This document shows, one piece after another, positions 28,966-39,179 of a DNA stretch of 64,000 bases; position 1 is the first letter of the stretch, and each line of letters opens with the position of its first letter. The position numbers and the translations under genes were made by a program. The stretch is from Hymenobacter jejuensis. Lineage in GTDB: Bacteria > Bacteroidota > Bacteroidia > Cytophagales > Hymenobacteraceae. The DNA lies in the NCBI RefSeq assembly GCF_006337165.1, contig NZ_CP040896.1:930001-994000 (forward strand), in the 5' to 3' direction. A model generated the notes under the pieces. It saw only the letters and a list, made by a program, of their open reading frames with translations. It did no database searches and had not been told where the DNA came from.

Positions 28966-31566
28966 ATGGAAGCTAAATTCTCAAATCGAGTCAAGGAGGT
29001 AATCTCCCTGAGCCGGGAAGAAGCCATCCGGCTCGGTCACGACTATATCGGTACCGAACATTTATTACTGGGAATGATCCGCGAAGGGGAAGGCACCGCC
29101 ATTGGTTTGCTCAAGAAATTGGGTGTATCGGTGGAGGAGCTTAAGTACGCCCTCGAACAGGCCACCCGTAATACGGCCACGCAGGGCACGAGCATCACCG
29201 GCTCGATACCCCTGACAAAACAAACCGAGAAAGTTCTCAAGATTACCTACCTGGAGGCTAAAATCTTCAAGAGCGAAATCATTGGTACAGAGCATCTTCT
29301 GCTATCAATTCTGCGTGACGAAGACAATATTTCTTCTCAGATCCTTAGCAAATTCAACGTGAACTACGAAGCCGTTCGCGACTCGCTGGATTATCACGGC
29401 AATACTGCCCCCACCGACCGCGCCCCCGATACCGACGACGACGACAACGACAAGCTGTTTGGTGGCTCTAGCCGCGGCGGGGCTGGCAGCAGCTCTTCGG
29501 CCGCTAAGAAGCCCGGCGAAAAGTCGCGCACTCCGGTGCTCGACAACTTCGGCCGCGACCTCACTAAACTGGCCGAAGACGACAAACTCGACCCCATCGT
29601 GGGCCGGGAAAAGGAAATTGAGCGTGTAGCTCAGATCCTGTCACGTCGTAAAAAGAACAACCCGATCCTCATTGGTGAGCCCGGGGTTGGTAAAACGGCC
29701 ATTGCCGAAGGCCTTGCCCTGCGCATTGTGCAGAAGAAGGTATCGCGTGTGCTGTTCAACAAGCGCGTGGTTACCCTCGATCTTGCTTCGCTGGTTGCTG
29801 GTACCAAGTACCGCGGTCAGTTTGAAGAGCGCATGAAGGCCGTAATGAACGAATTGGAGAAGTCGCCCGACGTAATCCTGTTCATCGACGAGCTACACAC
29901 GATCGTGGGCGCTGGCGGGGCTTCGGGCTCGCTGGATGCTTCGAACATGTTCAAGCCGGCTCTGGCCCGCGGCGAAATTCAATGCATCGGTGCCACCACG
30001 CTGGATGAGTATCGTCAGTACATCGAGAAAGACGGCGCTTTGGCCCGTCGTTTCCAGATGGTAATGGTTGACCCAACTACGCCGGAGGAAACCATCGAGA
30101 TTCTGCACAACATCAAAGACAAGTACCAAGATCACCACCACGTGGTGTACACCGACAAGGCTATCGAAGCCTGCGTAAAGCTGTCGGATCGGTACATGTC
30201 GGATCGTTTCCTCCCAGACAAAGCCATCGATATTCTCGACGAGGCCGGCGCCCGGGTGCACATCAACAACATCGTGGTGCCGGAAGATATCTTGAAGCTC
30301 GAGGAGAGCATCGAGAACATCAAGACGGAGAAAAACCGCGTGGTGAAGTCGCAGAAGTACGAAGAAGCTGCTCAACTCCGCGATAAGGAGAAGAAGCTTC
30401 TCGAACAGCTCGACCAGGCCAAAAAGAACTGGGAAGACGAGACCAAAAAGAAGCGTTACACCGTGAAGGAGGAAAACGTGGCCGAGGTAATCGCCATGAT
30501 GACCGGCATTCCGGTAAGCCGTGTGGCCCAAAACGAAAGCCAGAAGCTGCTCAACATGGGCGAAGAGCTTCAGGGTCGCGTAATTGGTCAGGAGAAGGCC
30601 ATCAAGCAATTGGTGAAAGCCATCCAGCGTACCCGCGTTGGCTTGAAGGATCCGAAGAAACCCATTGGCTCGTTTGTGTTCCTCGGCCCAACTGGGGTGG
30701 GTAAAACAGAGCTCGCCAAAGTGCTTGCCACGTATCTCTTTGATAAAGAGGATGCTCTGGTACGTATCGACATGAGCGAATACATGGAGAAATTCAGCGT
30801 ATCGCGCTTGGTTGGTGCACCTCCCGGCTATGTAGGTTACGAAGAAGGCGGCCAGCTCACGGAGAAAATTCGCCGCAAGCCGTACTCCGTAATCCTGCTT
30901 GACGAGATTGAGAAAGCTCACCCTGACGTCTATAACTTGCTGTTGCAAGTGCTCGATGATGGCATTCTAACCGACGGTCTGGGCCGCAAGGTGGACTTCC
31001 GCAACACGATCATCATCATGACCTCTAACATTGGCGCTCGTGACCTGCAGGACTTCGGTGCTGGTATTGGTTTCGGCACCAAAGCCCGGTCAGAGAACAT
31101 CGATGAGATCACGAAGGGCACGATCACCAATGCGCTCCGTAAGACGTTCTCGCCAGAGTTCTTGAACCGCTTGGACGACGTGATCGTGTTTAACTCGCTC
31201 GATAAGAAGGACATCCATCGCATCATCGACATCTCGCTATCGAAGCTGCTGTCGCGCATCCAAACGCTGGGCTACAAGGTCGAGCTGACGGAGAAGGCCA
31301 AGGACTTCGTTGCCGAGAAAGGCTACGATCCGAAGTATGGGGCACGTCCGCTGAACCGAGCCATTCAAAAATACATTGAAGACCCGATCGCGGAGGAAAT
31401 CCTGAAGGCGGAAATCGCTCAAGGTGACGTGATTACTGCTGATTTTGAAGATGGTAAAGAGGAGCTCAACTTCTCCGTCTCAAAAAGTGGTGAGAAGCCG
31501 AACCTGCCGAGTGATGAGCGCCCCGCTGAAGCACCCGAATCTCCGGATGCTGAGAAGGGCAAGTAA
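28966..31566 (+). CDS. clpC: ATP-dependent Clp protease ATP-binding subunit ClpC
   Basis: An 866-residue class 1 Hsp100. It has a double Clp N-domain (residues 1-145), AAA domain 1 with Walker A GEPGVGKT at 237-244, a UVR-containing middle region (about 458-495, [15 protein letters not shown]), AAA domain 2 with GPTGVGKT at 574-581, and a C-terminal D2-small domain. The N-repeat plus UVR arrangement identifies ClpC rather than ClpA or ClpB. It unfolds substrates for ClpP in the cytosol. A strong terminator follows immediately. It marks the left border of the AT-rich polysaccharide island. Confidence 0.97.
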   Translation: MEAKFSNRVKEVISLSREEAIRLGHDYIGTEHLLLGMIREGEGTAIGLLKKLGVSVEELKYALEQATRNTATQGTSITGSIPLTKQTEKVLKITYLEAKIFKSEIIGTEHLLLSILRDEDNISSQILSKFNVNYEAVRDSLDYHGNTAPTDRAPDTDDDDNDKLFGGSSRGGAGSSSSAAKKPGEKSRTPVLDNFGRDLTKLAEDDKLDPIVGREKEIERVAQILSRRKKNNPILIGEPGVGKTAIAEGLALRIVQKKVSRVLFNKRVVTLDLASLVAGTKYRGQFEERMKAVMNELEKSPDVILFIDELHTIVGAGGASGSLDASNMFKPALARGEIQCIGATTLDEYRQYIEKDGALARRFQMVMVDPTTPEETIEILHNIKDKYQDHHHVVYTDKAIEACVKLSDRYMSDRFLPDKAIDILDEAGARVHINNIVVPEDILKLEESIENIKTEKNRVVKSQKYEEAAQLRDKEKKLLEQLDQAKKNWEDETKKKRYTVKEENVAEVIAMMTGIPVSRVAQNESQKLLNMGEELQGRVIGQEKAIKQLVKAIQRTRVGLKDPKKPIGSFVFLGPTGVGKTELAKVLATYLFDKEDALVRIDMSEYMEKFSVSRLVGAPPGYVGYEEGGQLTEKIRRKPYSVILLDEIEKAHPDVYNLLLQVLDDGILTDGLGRKVDFRNTIIIMTSNIGARDLQDFGAGIGFGTKARSENIDEITKGTITNALRKTFSPEFLNRLDDVIVFNSLDKKDIHRIIDISLSKLLSRIQTLGYKVELTEKAKDFVAEKGYDPKYGARPLNRAIQKYIEDPIAEEILKAEIAQGDVITADFEDGKEELNFSVSKSGEKPNLPSDERPAEAPESPDAEKGK

Positions 31567-31582
31567 AATATAGCGTTAGATT

Positions 31583-31618
31583 AAAAACGGCCGAACCTTA
31601 ATTGGTTCGGCCGTTTTT
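31583..31618 (+). terminator. Rho-independent terminator of clpC
   Basis: A 15-bp perfect stem (31583-31597 with 31604-31618) with a 6-nt loop, then a further T-run, 17 bp after the clpC stop. Confidence 0.9.
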
Positions 31619-31717
31619 ATTTTTTTAATACTTGTAGGATAGGGCTCATAATCCTACCTTCATATTACAATATTTAATGGCTTTTGTCCAAAGCAGTTAA
31701 ATACTGATAATTTTAGT

Positions 31718-32749
31718 ATGCAACGTATGCCTTCGCCACTGGTAAGTGTAGTAATGCCGGTTTATAATACTTCTGACTATGTAGAAGAAGCAATACTCAG
31801 CATTCTAAATCAAAGCTTTACAGACTTCGAATTCTTAATTTTCAATGACGGCTCAACAGATAATAGTGCTGAAATCATCAGAAGCTTTAAGGATAGGCGG
31901 ATAAGATTTTATGATCATCCCCTAAACACTGGCTATGTTGTTCATTTGAATAAAGGGATCGAATTATCTAGAGGATGTTTCATAGCTCGTATGGATGCAG
32001 ATGATATAGCACATCCTGATCGTTTAAAAATTCAGGTAGAATACCTTCTAGCTCACCCATGTGTGGGAGTATGTGGAAGTCAAGTACGGTACATTGGAAG
32101 GCACAATGGTGAATCTGCATTCCCCACTGATAACGATGGAATCCGTATTGCACTGATGGCGTATTGCTCGTTGTGGCACCCTTCTGTTATGATCCGGAAG
32201 GAAGTGTTAACTGCTCACAAACTTACTTATGACCCTGATTTTTTATACACAGAAGATTATGACTTATGGTGTAAATTAACCAAAGTCACGCAGCTAGTTA
32301 ATCTACCTGACTATTTATTAAGCTATAGAAAACATGATAATCAAGTAAGCATTGTAAAAGAGCAACTACAAACAGAAGCTATTCAAATAATTGGCCAAGA
32401 ATATCTAAAGTCATTAGGATTTGATTTATCACAGAATCAAAGCGAATCCTTAAAGTACCTCAGTGAATATCCAATCACAATAAATGACCCTACTGAACTT
32501 AAGCATCTTCTTGAAGCAATGAATAAGATCAGAACTCAGAATTTTACCCTTAAAATATTTAATCCCGAGAAATTAGATGCATTCTTACAGCGACATTGGA
32601 TTAAAATAGTAGATAGTATCAAATATTTTAATCCTAAATTCATTATTCCATTAGTTAATACTGAAAAAACATTCATAAAGAATTTAAATATATTTGAAAC
32701 AATCAAATATATAATAAAGAGTCTATTATATTGGAACACAAGAATATAA
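31718..32749 (+). CDS. Family 2 glycosyltransferase
   Basis: A 343-residue GT-A protein. The N-terminal GT2 domain has SVVMPVYNTSDYVEEAILS, FLIFNDGSTDNSAEI, and the metal-binding DxD in ARMDADDIAHPDR (about residues 88-98), with TEDYDLWCKL later as the acceptor-side aspartate. It lacks membrane segments and is presumably cytosolic or peripheral. It is strikingly AT-rich compared with clpC, marking the start of the acquired island. It is separated from the main operon by the oppositely oriented next gene. Confidence 0.92.
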   Translation: MQRMPSPLVSVVMPVYNTSDYVEEAILSILNQSFTDFEFLIFNDGSTDNSAEIIRSFKDRRIRFYDHPLNTGYVVHLNKGIELSRGCFIARMDADDIAHPDRLKIQVEYLLAHPCVGVCGSQVRYIGRHNGESAFPTDNDGIRIALMAYCSLWHPSVMIRKEVLTAHKLTYDPDFLYTEDYDLWCKLTKVTQLVNLPDYLLSYRKHDNQVSIVKEQLQTEAIQIIGQEYLKSLGFDLSQNQSESLKYLSEYPITINDPTELKHLLEAMNKIRTQNFTLKIFNPEKLDAFLQRHWIKIVDSIKYFNPKFIIPLVNTEKTFIKNLNIFETIKYIIKSLLYWNTRI

Positions 32750-32835
32750 TATCAAATTAATTGCATAATAAGAAATTATCATTATAAGTATTTTAAGATA
32801 AAGTATATTTACTTTTTATAATTTTATTCTTTATG

Positions 32836-33753
32836 CTATCGCCACAAATTTCTTGATATCTGCACAATATTCCTAAATACAGGACAAGCATCGTAAATTG
32901 GCTTAATTATGGACAGCGGGAATGGTTGCTTAAAGATAAATTTATCTAATTTTTGAAGCATAGCTGGATGTCTATCCGCTTGATGAATGGTAAGTGCGGG
33001 GTAGCCTTTTTGATTCAATAAGCACCCTTGGCTATTGTAATTGTACTTAGAGGGATCGTCAGTGCCAACTGTTACAATAATGCCCTCCTCATTATGTAGC
33101 CGTATAGTTGGCTCTAATACACCTTGGTAGAGTAACACATTCTGAATAGCCTGATCTACACAATTTACGGCATCATTTGTGGCAACAATTGCTGTCAGCA
33201 TAATTTTCAGATATCGCTTTATTTGTTCAGTCGGTCCCATTGTAGTTCCGGCACAAGTAACCCTTTTATTTTTGATTCTATCTAATACTTCTTTGTCATA
33301 CCCAGCTAAAAGCCATTGTTTAGTCCAAATGCAATCGGAGATTATATGTGCCTCGATCGCAACGTATAGAGCGTCTTCAATTGTGAAATCAAATGGGTCT
33401 TTTTGAAAAATTACATCCTTAATATCTGTTAATAAAACATTGTCATATTCCTCACCATTCTCAAGCAAATAGTTGTAATACATAAAATGCCGATAATTAT
33501 AGATATGGATTGGCGAAGGCAAACTAGGGAAGTTATCAGGATGCGGTGTATCAATGAATGGAAAATCGAGCCTATATGAAATAAGTTCGATTTTTTTATT
33601 TTTCAGATTATATACAAGGTCTGGCTTATTATTAGGGCCAATAAAAATACAAATGTGTCCCTGAAAATTAACTTTTGATAAAGATTTAAAAAACCTAATC
33701 AGATCAAAATAACTATAATTATCAGCAATACCAAGAATCAAGTTTTTTTTCAT
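32836..33753 (-). CDS. Glycosyltransferase-like protein (nucleotide-diphospho-sugar transferase type)
   Basis: A 305-residue AT-rich gene on the opposite strand to its neighbours. The motif VLLTDIKDVIFQKDPFDF (about residues 108-125) resembles the TDxRDVxFQxDPF pattern of GT-A nucleotide-sugar transferases, with Asp residues in the metal-binding position. Further features are CAGTTMGPTEQ and NCVDQAIQN. No signal peptide. Probably a glycan-modifying enzyme of the island; donor and acceptor unknown. Confidence 0.65.
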   Translation of the reverse strand: MKKNLILGIADNYSYFDLIRFFKSLSKVNFQGHICIFIGPNNKPDLVYNLKNKKIELISYRLDFPFIDTPHPDNFPSLPSPIHIYNYRHFMYYNYLLENGEEYDNVLLTDIKDVIFQKDPFDFTIEDALYVAIEAHIISDCIWTKQWLLAGYDKEVLDRIKNKRVTCAGTTMGPTEQIKRYLKIMLTAIVATNDAVNCVDQAIQNVLLYQGVLEPTIRLHNEEGIIVTVGTDDPSKYNYNSQGCLLNQKGYPALTIHQADRHPAMLQKLDKFIFKQPFPLSIIKPIYDACPVFRNIVQISRNLWR

Positions 33754-34127
33754 AATTAGTTATCTTGAGTAAGTGGATTTTATTGAAGCTTCTTATACAC
33801 ACTAAAACCTTAATATTAAGGCATACAGCCAATACGACACACAGAGTGGGTGGGCACTGTATTAAACTAAGTATGAGAACTAATGCACAGACCTTTATTA
33901 TCTATCAACAACAGGCTGGCAGCTAGCAAAAGCTGCCAGTTCTATTAGAGACACCTACATTGGCGTAAGTTGTTACATCTTGGCTTTATTTAAGGTAAGT
34001 TTGTTCTTTACAAACTTCTAAATTGTACTTTCTAAACGCAAATACTTAGCTATACTACTGATGACCAGTGAATTGCGTTTCAAATCAGCCGCCTTGCTGG
34101 TATAGGGCCTAATTACCCAAGCAAAAC
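33754..34127. other. Divergent intergenic region with small hairpins
   Basis: A 374-bp AT-rich region between the minus-strand glycosyltransferase and the exporter operon. It contains a 9-bp hairpin (33916-33924 with 33931-33939) and an 8-bp hairpin (33997-34004 with 34010-34017). A TTTG at 34000 and a TACTTTCT at 34026 form a weak candidate -33/-7 promoter pair for the operon. No gene recognised. Confidence 0.45.
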
Positions 34128-34985
34128 ATGTCGATTACCTCAGAAAAAAAGTGGGACTGGGAAATCGCGCCTGCTACCAGTTGGTGGGGAGCCAGTATGG
34201 AAGCACTCTGGTCATACCGTCACTTAGCAATTGGACTTATCAGACGTGATTTTCTTCTCATCTATCAGCAAACCATCCTTGGCCCATTTTGGGTGTTATT
34301 GCAACCAGTACTAACCTTGGTCACTTATGTGCTGGTATTTGGGAAAGTAGTAGGGATCTCGACCGGCGGGATTCCGCCAGTATTATTCTACTTAGCTGGC
34401 ATCGTACTCTGGAATCTTTTTAATGAATCTTTTACCAGCATTACTTCCACTTTTCGCGACAACGCCCACATTTTTAGTAAGGTTTATTTTCCTCGCCTTA
34501 TTATACCGGTTTCGCGCCTCAGCGTTTATCTATTGCACTTCACGATTCAGTTTAGTTTACTTGTACTAGCACTATTATACTATCTGATTTTCAGCCCGTT
34601 GCAAGCCCCAGAAGCTATTTCGTTGATGCTTGTTCCGGTTGCTGTTGTGTTAGTGAGCATTATCAGCTTCGCATTAGGTTTGCTGTTTTCGGTAATTACA
34701 GCCAAGTATCGAGATGTAGGTCATTTATTAGGCCTCGTTGTGCGCCTGCTTATGTTTCTAACTCCCGTTATTTATCCTATAAGCTACGTATCAGAGAAGT
34801 GGCGTTGGATCGTGCAGCTGAACCCTCTAACACCTTTGTTTGAACTTTTCCGACGCGCGCTGCTAGGGCAAGGCGTCGTGACGATTCCACAATTCGTTTA
34901 TAGCTTCACCTTTGCTGGCCTTTTGCTGATCGTTTCACTGCTCATTTTCAATAAGCAAGGGGACAAACTAATTGATATTTTGTAA
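34128..34985 (+). CDS. Polysaccharide ABC transporter permease (Wzm type)
   Basis: A 285-residue ABC-2 permease with six membrane segments: DFLLIYQQTILGPFWVLLQP near residue 40, then GIPPVLFYLAGIVLWNLF, and C-terminal LVVRLLMFLTPVIYPISYV. This is the O-antigen/capsule exporter permease family, which moves a finished lipid-linked glycan across the inner membrane. The ATPase gene follows after 6 bp. First gene of the seven-gene operon running to 41104. Confidence 0.95.
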   Translation: MSITSEKKWDWEIAPATSWWGASMEALWSYRHLAIGLIRRDFLLIYQQTILGPFWVLLQPVLTLVTYVLVFGKVVGISTGGIPPVLFYLAGIVLWNLFNESFTSITSTFRDNAHIFSKVYFPRLIIPVSRLSVYLLHFTIQFSLLVLALLYYLIFSPLQAPEAISLMLVPVAVVLVSIISFALGLLFSVITAKYRDVGHLLGLVVRLLMFLTPVIYPISYVSEKWRWIVQLNPLTPLFELFRRALLGQGVVTIPQFVYSFTFAGLLLIVSLLIFNKQGDKLIDIL

Positions 34986-34991
34986 GTATTT

Positions 34992-36272
34992 ATGGCAGAG
35001 CCAGTTATCCAAGTAGAAGGTTTGTCTAAAATTTATCGGTTAGGAAGCATTGGTACGGGCTATTTGCTCCAAGATTTGCAACGCTGGTGGACGACAGCTA
35101 TTCGTAGAAAAGAGGATCCTTTTTTTCAATTACAGCCGCCGGCTGCATTATCGAGTGCACAGAACCAAACTTTGTGGGCTCTACAAGACATTAACTTTGA
35201 AGTTAAACAAGGGGAAGTTTGGGGCATTATTGGCAATAATGGCGCGGGCAAATCCACCCTGCTAAAAATCATTTCTCGCATTATCCGTCCCACAAAAGGC
35301 ATAGTCAGAGGAAAAGGCAAGGTCAGTAGCTTGTTAGAAGTAGGCACGGGCTTTCATCCGGAGCTATCAGGCCGGGAAAATATCTACTTGAGCGGCTACA
35401 TCCTGGGGATGAGCAAGGCAGAAATCAACGCCAAGTTTGATGAAATAGCGGCATTTTCCGGAGTCGAGAAGTTTCTGGACACGCCTGTAAAACGTTATTC
35501 TTCAGGCATGTATGTCCGGTTGGCGTTTGCTGTGGCAGCACATTTAGAGCCGGATATACTCATCATCGACGAAGTATTGGCTGTGGGTGATGCCGAATTT
35601 CAAAAAAAGTGTTTAGGCAAAATGCGGGAGGTCTCACATCGCGACGGGCGCACCATTCTCTTCGTAAGCCATAGCATGCAAGCCATTACCAACTTATGTG
35701 ACAAAGGCTTGTGGTTGCAACACGGAAAAATTCAGGAAATAGGTAATGCGACACAAGTTGTAAACCGCTACCTAACTGGCTTGCAGCGCTTGCAGCTCAA
35801 ACAGAGTTGGGATAATATGGAACAAGCTCCAGGCAACGAATACGTCAGGTTCAAATCCGTCGAGTTGATACCACATTTGCCTTTTCCCGATTCTCCTCTA
35901 GACATCCGCGCATCCTTGACTGTAAAGTTCCAGTTTTGGAATTTGATGGAAAATGCCGTGCTCGGTGCGGGCCTGCATTTGTTCTCTTACGCGGGCGAAT
36001 GCATCTTCGACGTGCCTGCCCCGCCTCTGGTATGCGAGAAAGGAGTCGTGTCCGGCGAGTGCCACATCCCGGGCAATTTCCTTAACGATGGTTCCTATTA
36101 CATTTCACTTATTATCATACAGAACGCTTCAGCAGAAGTATTCTATTACGAACAATGCCTGTCCTTCGACTTGGAGGATGCAAGAGGCGAAATTCATGGG
36201 TTTGGCAAATGGATGGGAGCCGTACGACCCAATTTGCCATTTCAGCTGAAACAAGAGAAGGTTCTTTTCTAG
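34992..36272 (+). CDS. Polysaccharide ABC transporter ATP-binding protein with C-terminal cargo domain (Wzt type)
   Basis: A 426-residue ATPase. The nucleotide-binding domain (1-255) has Walker A IIGNNGAGKSTLL, signature YSSGMYVRLAF and Walker B ILIIDEVLAVGD. An insert of about 30 residues lies before the core (ATTAIRRKEDPFF region). Residues about 275-426 form a Wzt-type C-terminal beta-sandwich (GAGLHLFSYAGECIF, PGNFLNDGSYYISLII), which in this family recognises the modified end of the glycan before export. This implies a specific terminal modification, perhaps made by the methyltransferase fused downstream. Confidence 0.95.
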   Translation: MAEPVIQVEGLSKIYRLGSIGTGYLLQDLQRWWTTAIRRKEDPFFQLQPPAALSSAQNQTLWALQDINFEVKQGEVWGIIGNNGAGKSTLLKIISRIIRPTKGIVRGKGKVSSLLEVGTGFHPELSGRENIYLSGYILGMSKAEINAKFDEIAAFSGVEKFLDTPVKRYSSGMYVRLAFAVAAHLEPDILIIDEVLAVGDAEFQKKCLGKMREVSHRDGRTILFVSHSMQAITNLCDKGLWLQHGKIQEIGNATQVVNRYLTGLQRLQLKQSWDNMEQAPGNEYVRFKSVELIPHLPFPDSPLDIRASLTVKFQFWNLMENAVLGAGLHLFSYAGECIFDVPAPPLVCEKGVVSGECHIPGNFLNDGSYYISLIIIQNASAEVFYYEQCLSFDLEDARGEIHGFGKWMGAVRPNLPFQLKQEKVLF

Positions 36273-36281
36273 TAGAAAACC

Positions 36282-37547
36282 ATGAGCTACTTCTTTCCCT
36301 ACCAAATTACCCATGTCTATTTAAACCAACAGCTGACATTGCCCGCTTTAACGTATCATCGGCAGGGAAATTATTTAGTCTTTTGGTGGAAAGAAACGGC
36401 AGTAGGGCACTTGTATATTGAGCCTGAACAGACGCTTTCTGAGGAGCAATACTACTCCGCGCTGTCAATGGCAATTACTCCTACTATTCGACATTTTGCA
36501 AACAAAAAGCATACGAACTCTGATTCTTGGCAGACTTGGTTAGCTCAACGAGATAATGCGCGTTTGGCTACTTGGATGGATTCCATTTTTCCAACTCCGC
36601 CGACGCTGCCTAAGCAGGTACCAGTTTCAGTAATTATCTGCACTCGGAATAGGGCCACTTTGCTGCGGAGATGCTTGCTTATGCTGCGTATGCTGGCATG
36701 TATGCCCCGCGAAATTATAGTGGTTGATAATGCTCCAATAGATGAGGCTTCTCAAAAAGTCACCCAAGATTTTGAAGAAGTAATTTATGTCGTAGAACCC
36801 CACCTTGGCCTCGATAGAGCGCGCAATACAGGCGTTAAAACGGCCCGGTTTCCTGTGGTTGCTTTCGTGGACGATGATGTAGTTGTGCATCCTTTTCTGG
36901 TTTACAGGGTTTGGGAAACTTTTCAGGAATCTTCTGTTGCTGCAATGACAGGTTTGGTTATTGCCATGAGCTTGGAAACAGAAGCGCAATTCATCTTTGA
37001 GCAATATTGGAGCTTCAACCGAGGCTACATTAATAAAATGTATACCCCTGATTATGTGCGGGTTGTCAATAAGCAAGCACCTCCAGTCTGGGAAATCGGA
37101 GCGGGCGCCAATATGGCATTTCGAAAATCAATTTTTGAGGAAATAGGTTATTTTGACGAACTGCTGGATGTGGGGGCAGCAGGCTGTAGTGGCGACTCAG
37201 AGTTATGGCACCGTATCTTGATTCGCGGACATTCCATTGAATACAATCCTTGGGCCATAGTATACCACGAGCACCGCAGGGACGCGACAGCTTTGAAACG
37301 CCAACTGTTTTATTACATGCGCGGCCACGCTGCCGCTGCCCTCATCCAACAAGAGTATAACCCACAAGCAGGCTATGAGCAGTACCTCTACAAAATTCTT
37401 CCCAAATACTACTTTGATTTAGCAAAGACCGATTTTCCTCATTTTCGTTATCGCAGCCGCACCTTGTGGGCCGAAATGAAGGGTCTGGTGTCTGGCATAG
37501 CTTTTTATTATCGTAACCGAAAGGGTGCACCTAAGCCTTCGCGCTAA
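36282..37547 (+). CDS. Family 2 glycosyltransferase with N-terminal extension
   Basis: A 421-residue protein: an unassigned ~110-residue N-terminal region, then a GT2 domain starting PVSVIICTRNRATLLRRCL, EIIVVDNAP, LDRARNTGVKTA and FVDDDVVVHPFLV (DxD-type site, about residues 197-201). The C-terminal region includes AGANMAFRKSIFEEIGYFDE and GDSELWHRIL, typical of rhamnosyl- and related transferases. It follows the ATPase by 9 bp. Confidence 0.92.
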   Translation: MSYFFPYQITHVYLNQQLTLPALTYHRQGNYLVFWWKETAVGHLYIEPEQTLSEEQYYSALSMAITPTIRHFANKKHTNSDSWQTWLAQRDNARLATWMDSIFPTPPTLPKQVPVSVIICTRNRATLLRRCLLMLRMLACMPREIIVVDNAPIDEASQKVTQDFEEVIYVVEPHLGLDRARNTGVKTARFPVVAFVDDDVVVHPFLVYRVWETFQESSVAAMTGLVIAMSLETEAQFIFEQYWSFNRGYINKMYTPDYVRVVNKQAPPVWEIGAGANMAFRKSIFEEIGYFDELLDVGAAGCSGDSELWHRILIRGHSIEYNPWAIVYHEHRRDATALKRQLFYYMRGHAAAALIQQEYNPQAGYEQYLYKILPKYYFDLAKTDFPHFRYRSRTLWAEMKGLVSGIAFYYRNRKGAPKPSR

Positions 37548-37550
37548 ATC

Positions 37551-39179
37551 ATGAGTGCGTCAAATGCTCCATCTGCTTGTCCTTTGGTTTCAGTTATAAT
37601 TCCGTGCTACAACCACGGGGCTTACTTGCAGGAAGCTTTTGATAGCATCTGGCAACAGGATTATCCGAGAATTGAAATTGTAGTAGTTGATGATGGCTCG
37701 ACCGATACAACAGCGCAGGTAGCGCAACGCCATGCCTCGGTTAAATACGTTTACCAAAAAAACCAAGGACTATCAGCAGCCCGCAATACGGGCGTCGTGC
37801 ATAGTACGGGCCAATATCTGGTCTTTCTGGATGCCGATGATTGGCTTCTCCCCGATGCTTTAAAAATAAATGCTCAGTATTTAGAGCAAAACCCTGAATT
37901 GGCTTTCGTATCGGGAGGTCACGATAAAATATTTGTCGCTACCGGCTTACTAAAAATCTATACCCGCGAAGTAACTGACAATCATTATCTACAGCTGCTT
38001 CAAGGTAATTACATTGGGATGCATGCGACAGTGATGTTTCAGCGTTGGGTATTTGATGCTTTCACCTACGATCCGACGCTGAAGGCTTGCGAAGATTATG
38101 ATCTGTATTTGCGAATTAGCCGCAAGTACCCGGTCGCTCATCATACCCAAAGAGTTGCCGCATATCGTCTGCACAGCACTAATATGTCTGGTGATATTCC
38201 TTTGATGCTGTCCACTGTATTATCCGTATTAAAACGGCAGAAGTCTTTCTTGCACACCGGCGAGGAGAAACAGGCCTATGCCCGTGGCCAGTTAATTTGG
38301 AAAGAGTATTATGGCAACGAGCTTTACCATAAAATCACGTCTTCACCGAGAGCCACTAAGGCTGAATTGGCGACCCTGTTGGCAATCCGGCCTGCACAAA
38401 CTGTGCGCCACCTTCTGCAACCGAAAATGTTTATGTTGAAGAGAATTTTAAGAAAGTATACACCGGACGCAGGGTTGCGATTATTGCACAAAGCCGGAAT
38501 TTATAAAAACTATCGGCCAGCAGTCGGACAAGTAATAACCGGTGATTTTGCGCGTCATACGCCGTTTAGCACTGAATTCGGTTACGACCGGGGCGGCCCT
38601 GTCGATCGGTATTATATTGAAAATTTTCTGCTGCGGGAATCACAGAGCATTCGGGACCGTGTACTGGAAATTGGGGATAATGAATACACTATGCGGTTTG
38701 GACAGAACATTACGCAAAGTGACATTTTGCATGTAGATGCTCGCAATTCCAAAGCCACTTTTGTGGGCGATTTAAGTGATTCCCCGCACATCCCAGACAA
38801 CTTGTTTGACTGTATTGTACTTACGCAGACACTACACCTAATTTATGACTACAAGCAGGCTTTAGCCACTTGCTATCGCATTTTGAAGCCTGGTGGCACT
38901 TTACTGCTTACAGTACCTGGGATTACCCCTATTGATCGTGGCGAATGGAGAAAGACGTGGTACTGGTCTTTCACGGATGTGGCATTACATCGCTTGCTGC
39001 ATGATACTTTTCCGGCTGCAACCATTACCATCGGATCATTTGGGAATGTATTCATTGCTACTGCATTCCTATATGGCATGGGTATTTCAGAAGTCACAAA
39101 AGAGCAGTTGGATATGTATGATCCACAATTTCAAGTTATCAATACTGTGAAAGCCATTAAAGCTCATCGTAGTGCTTAA
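37551..39179 (+). CDS. Family 2 glycosyltransferase fused to a class I SAM methyltransferase
   Basis: A 542-residue two-domain protein. Residues 10-250 are GT2 (SVIIPCYNHGAYLQEAFDS, IVVVDDGSTD, FLDADDWLLPDAL, CEDYDLYLRI). After a linker, residues about 360-510 form a Rossmann methyltransferase with RVLEIGDNEYTMRFG as motif I, DCIVLTQTLHLIYD and YRILKPGGTLLLTVPG. The motif I is EIGDN rather than the usual GxGxG, so catalysis is inferred. The fusion suggests that sugar transfer and methylation are coupled. The next gene overlaps it by 8 bp. Confidence 0.92.
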   Translation: MSASNAPSACPLVSVIIPCYNHGAYLQEAFDSIWQQDYPRIEIVVVDDGSTDTTAQVAQRHASVKYVYQKNQGLSAARNTGVVHSTGQYLVFLDADDWLLPDALKINAQYLEQNPELAFVSGGHDKIFVATGLLKIYTREVTDNHYLQLLQGNYIGMHATVMFQRWVFDAFTYDPTLKACEDYDLYLRISRKYPVAHHTQRVAAYRLHSTNMSGDIPLMLSTVLSVLKRQKSFLHTGEEKQAYARGQLIWKEYYGNELYHKITSSPRATKAELATLLAIRPAQTVRHLLQPKMFMLKRILRKYTPDAGLRLLHKAGIYKNYRPAVGQVITGDFARHTPFSTEFGYDRGGPVDRYYIENFLLRESQSIRDRVLEIGDNEYTMRFGQNITQSDILHVDARNSKATFVGDLSDSPHIPDNLFDCIVLTQTLHLIYDYKQALATCYRILKPGGTLLLTVPGITPIDRGEWRKTWYWSFTDVALHRLLHDTFPAATITIGSFGNVFIATAFLYGMGISEVTKEQLDMYDPQFQVINTVKAIKAHRSA

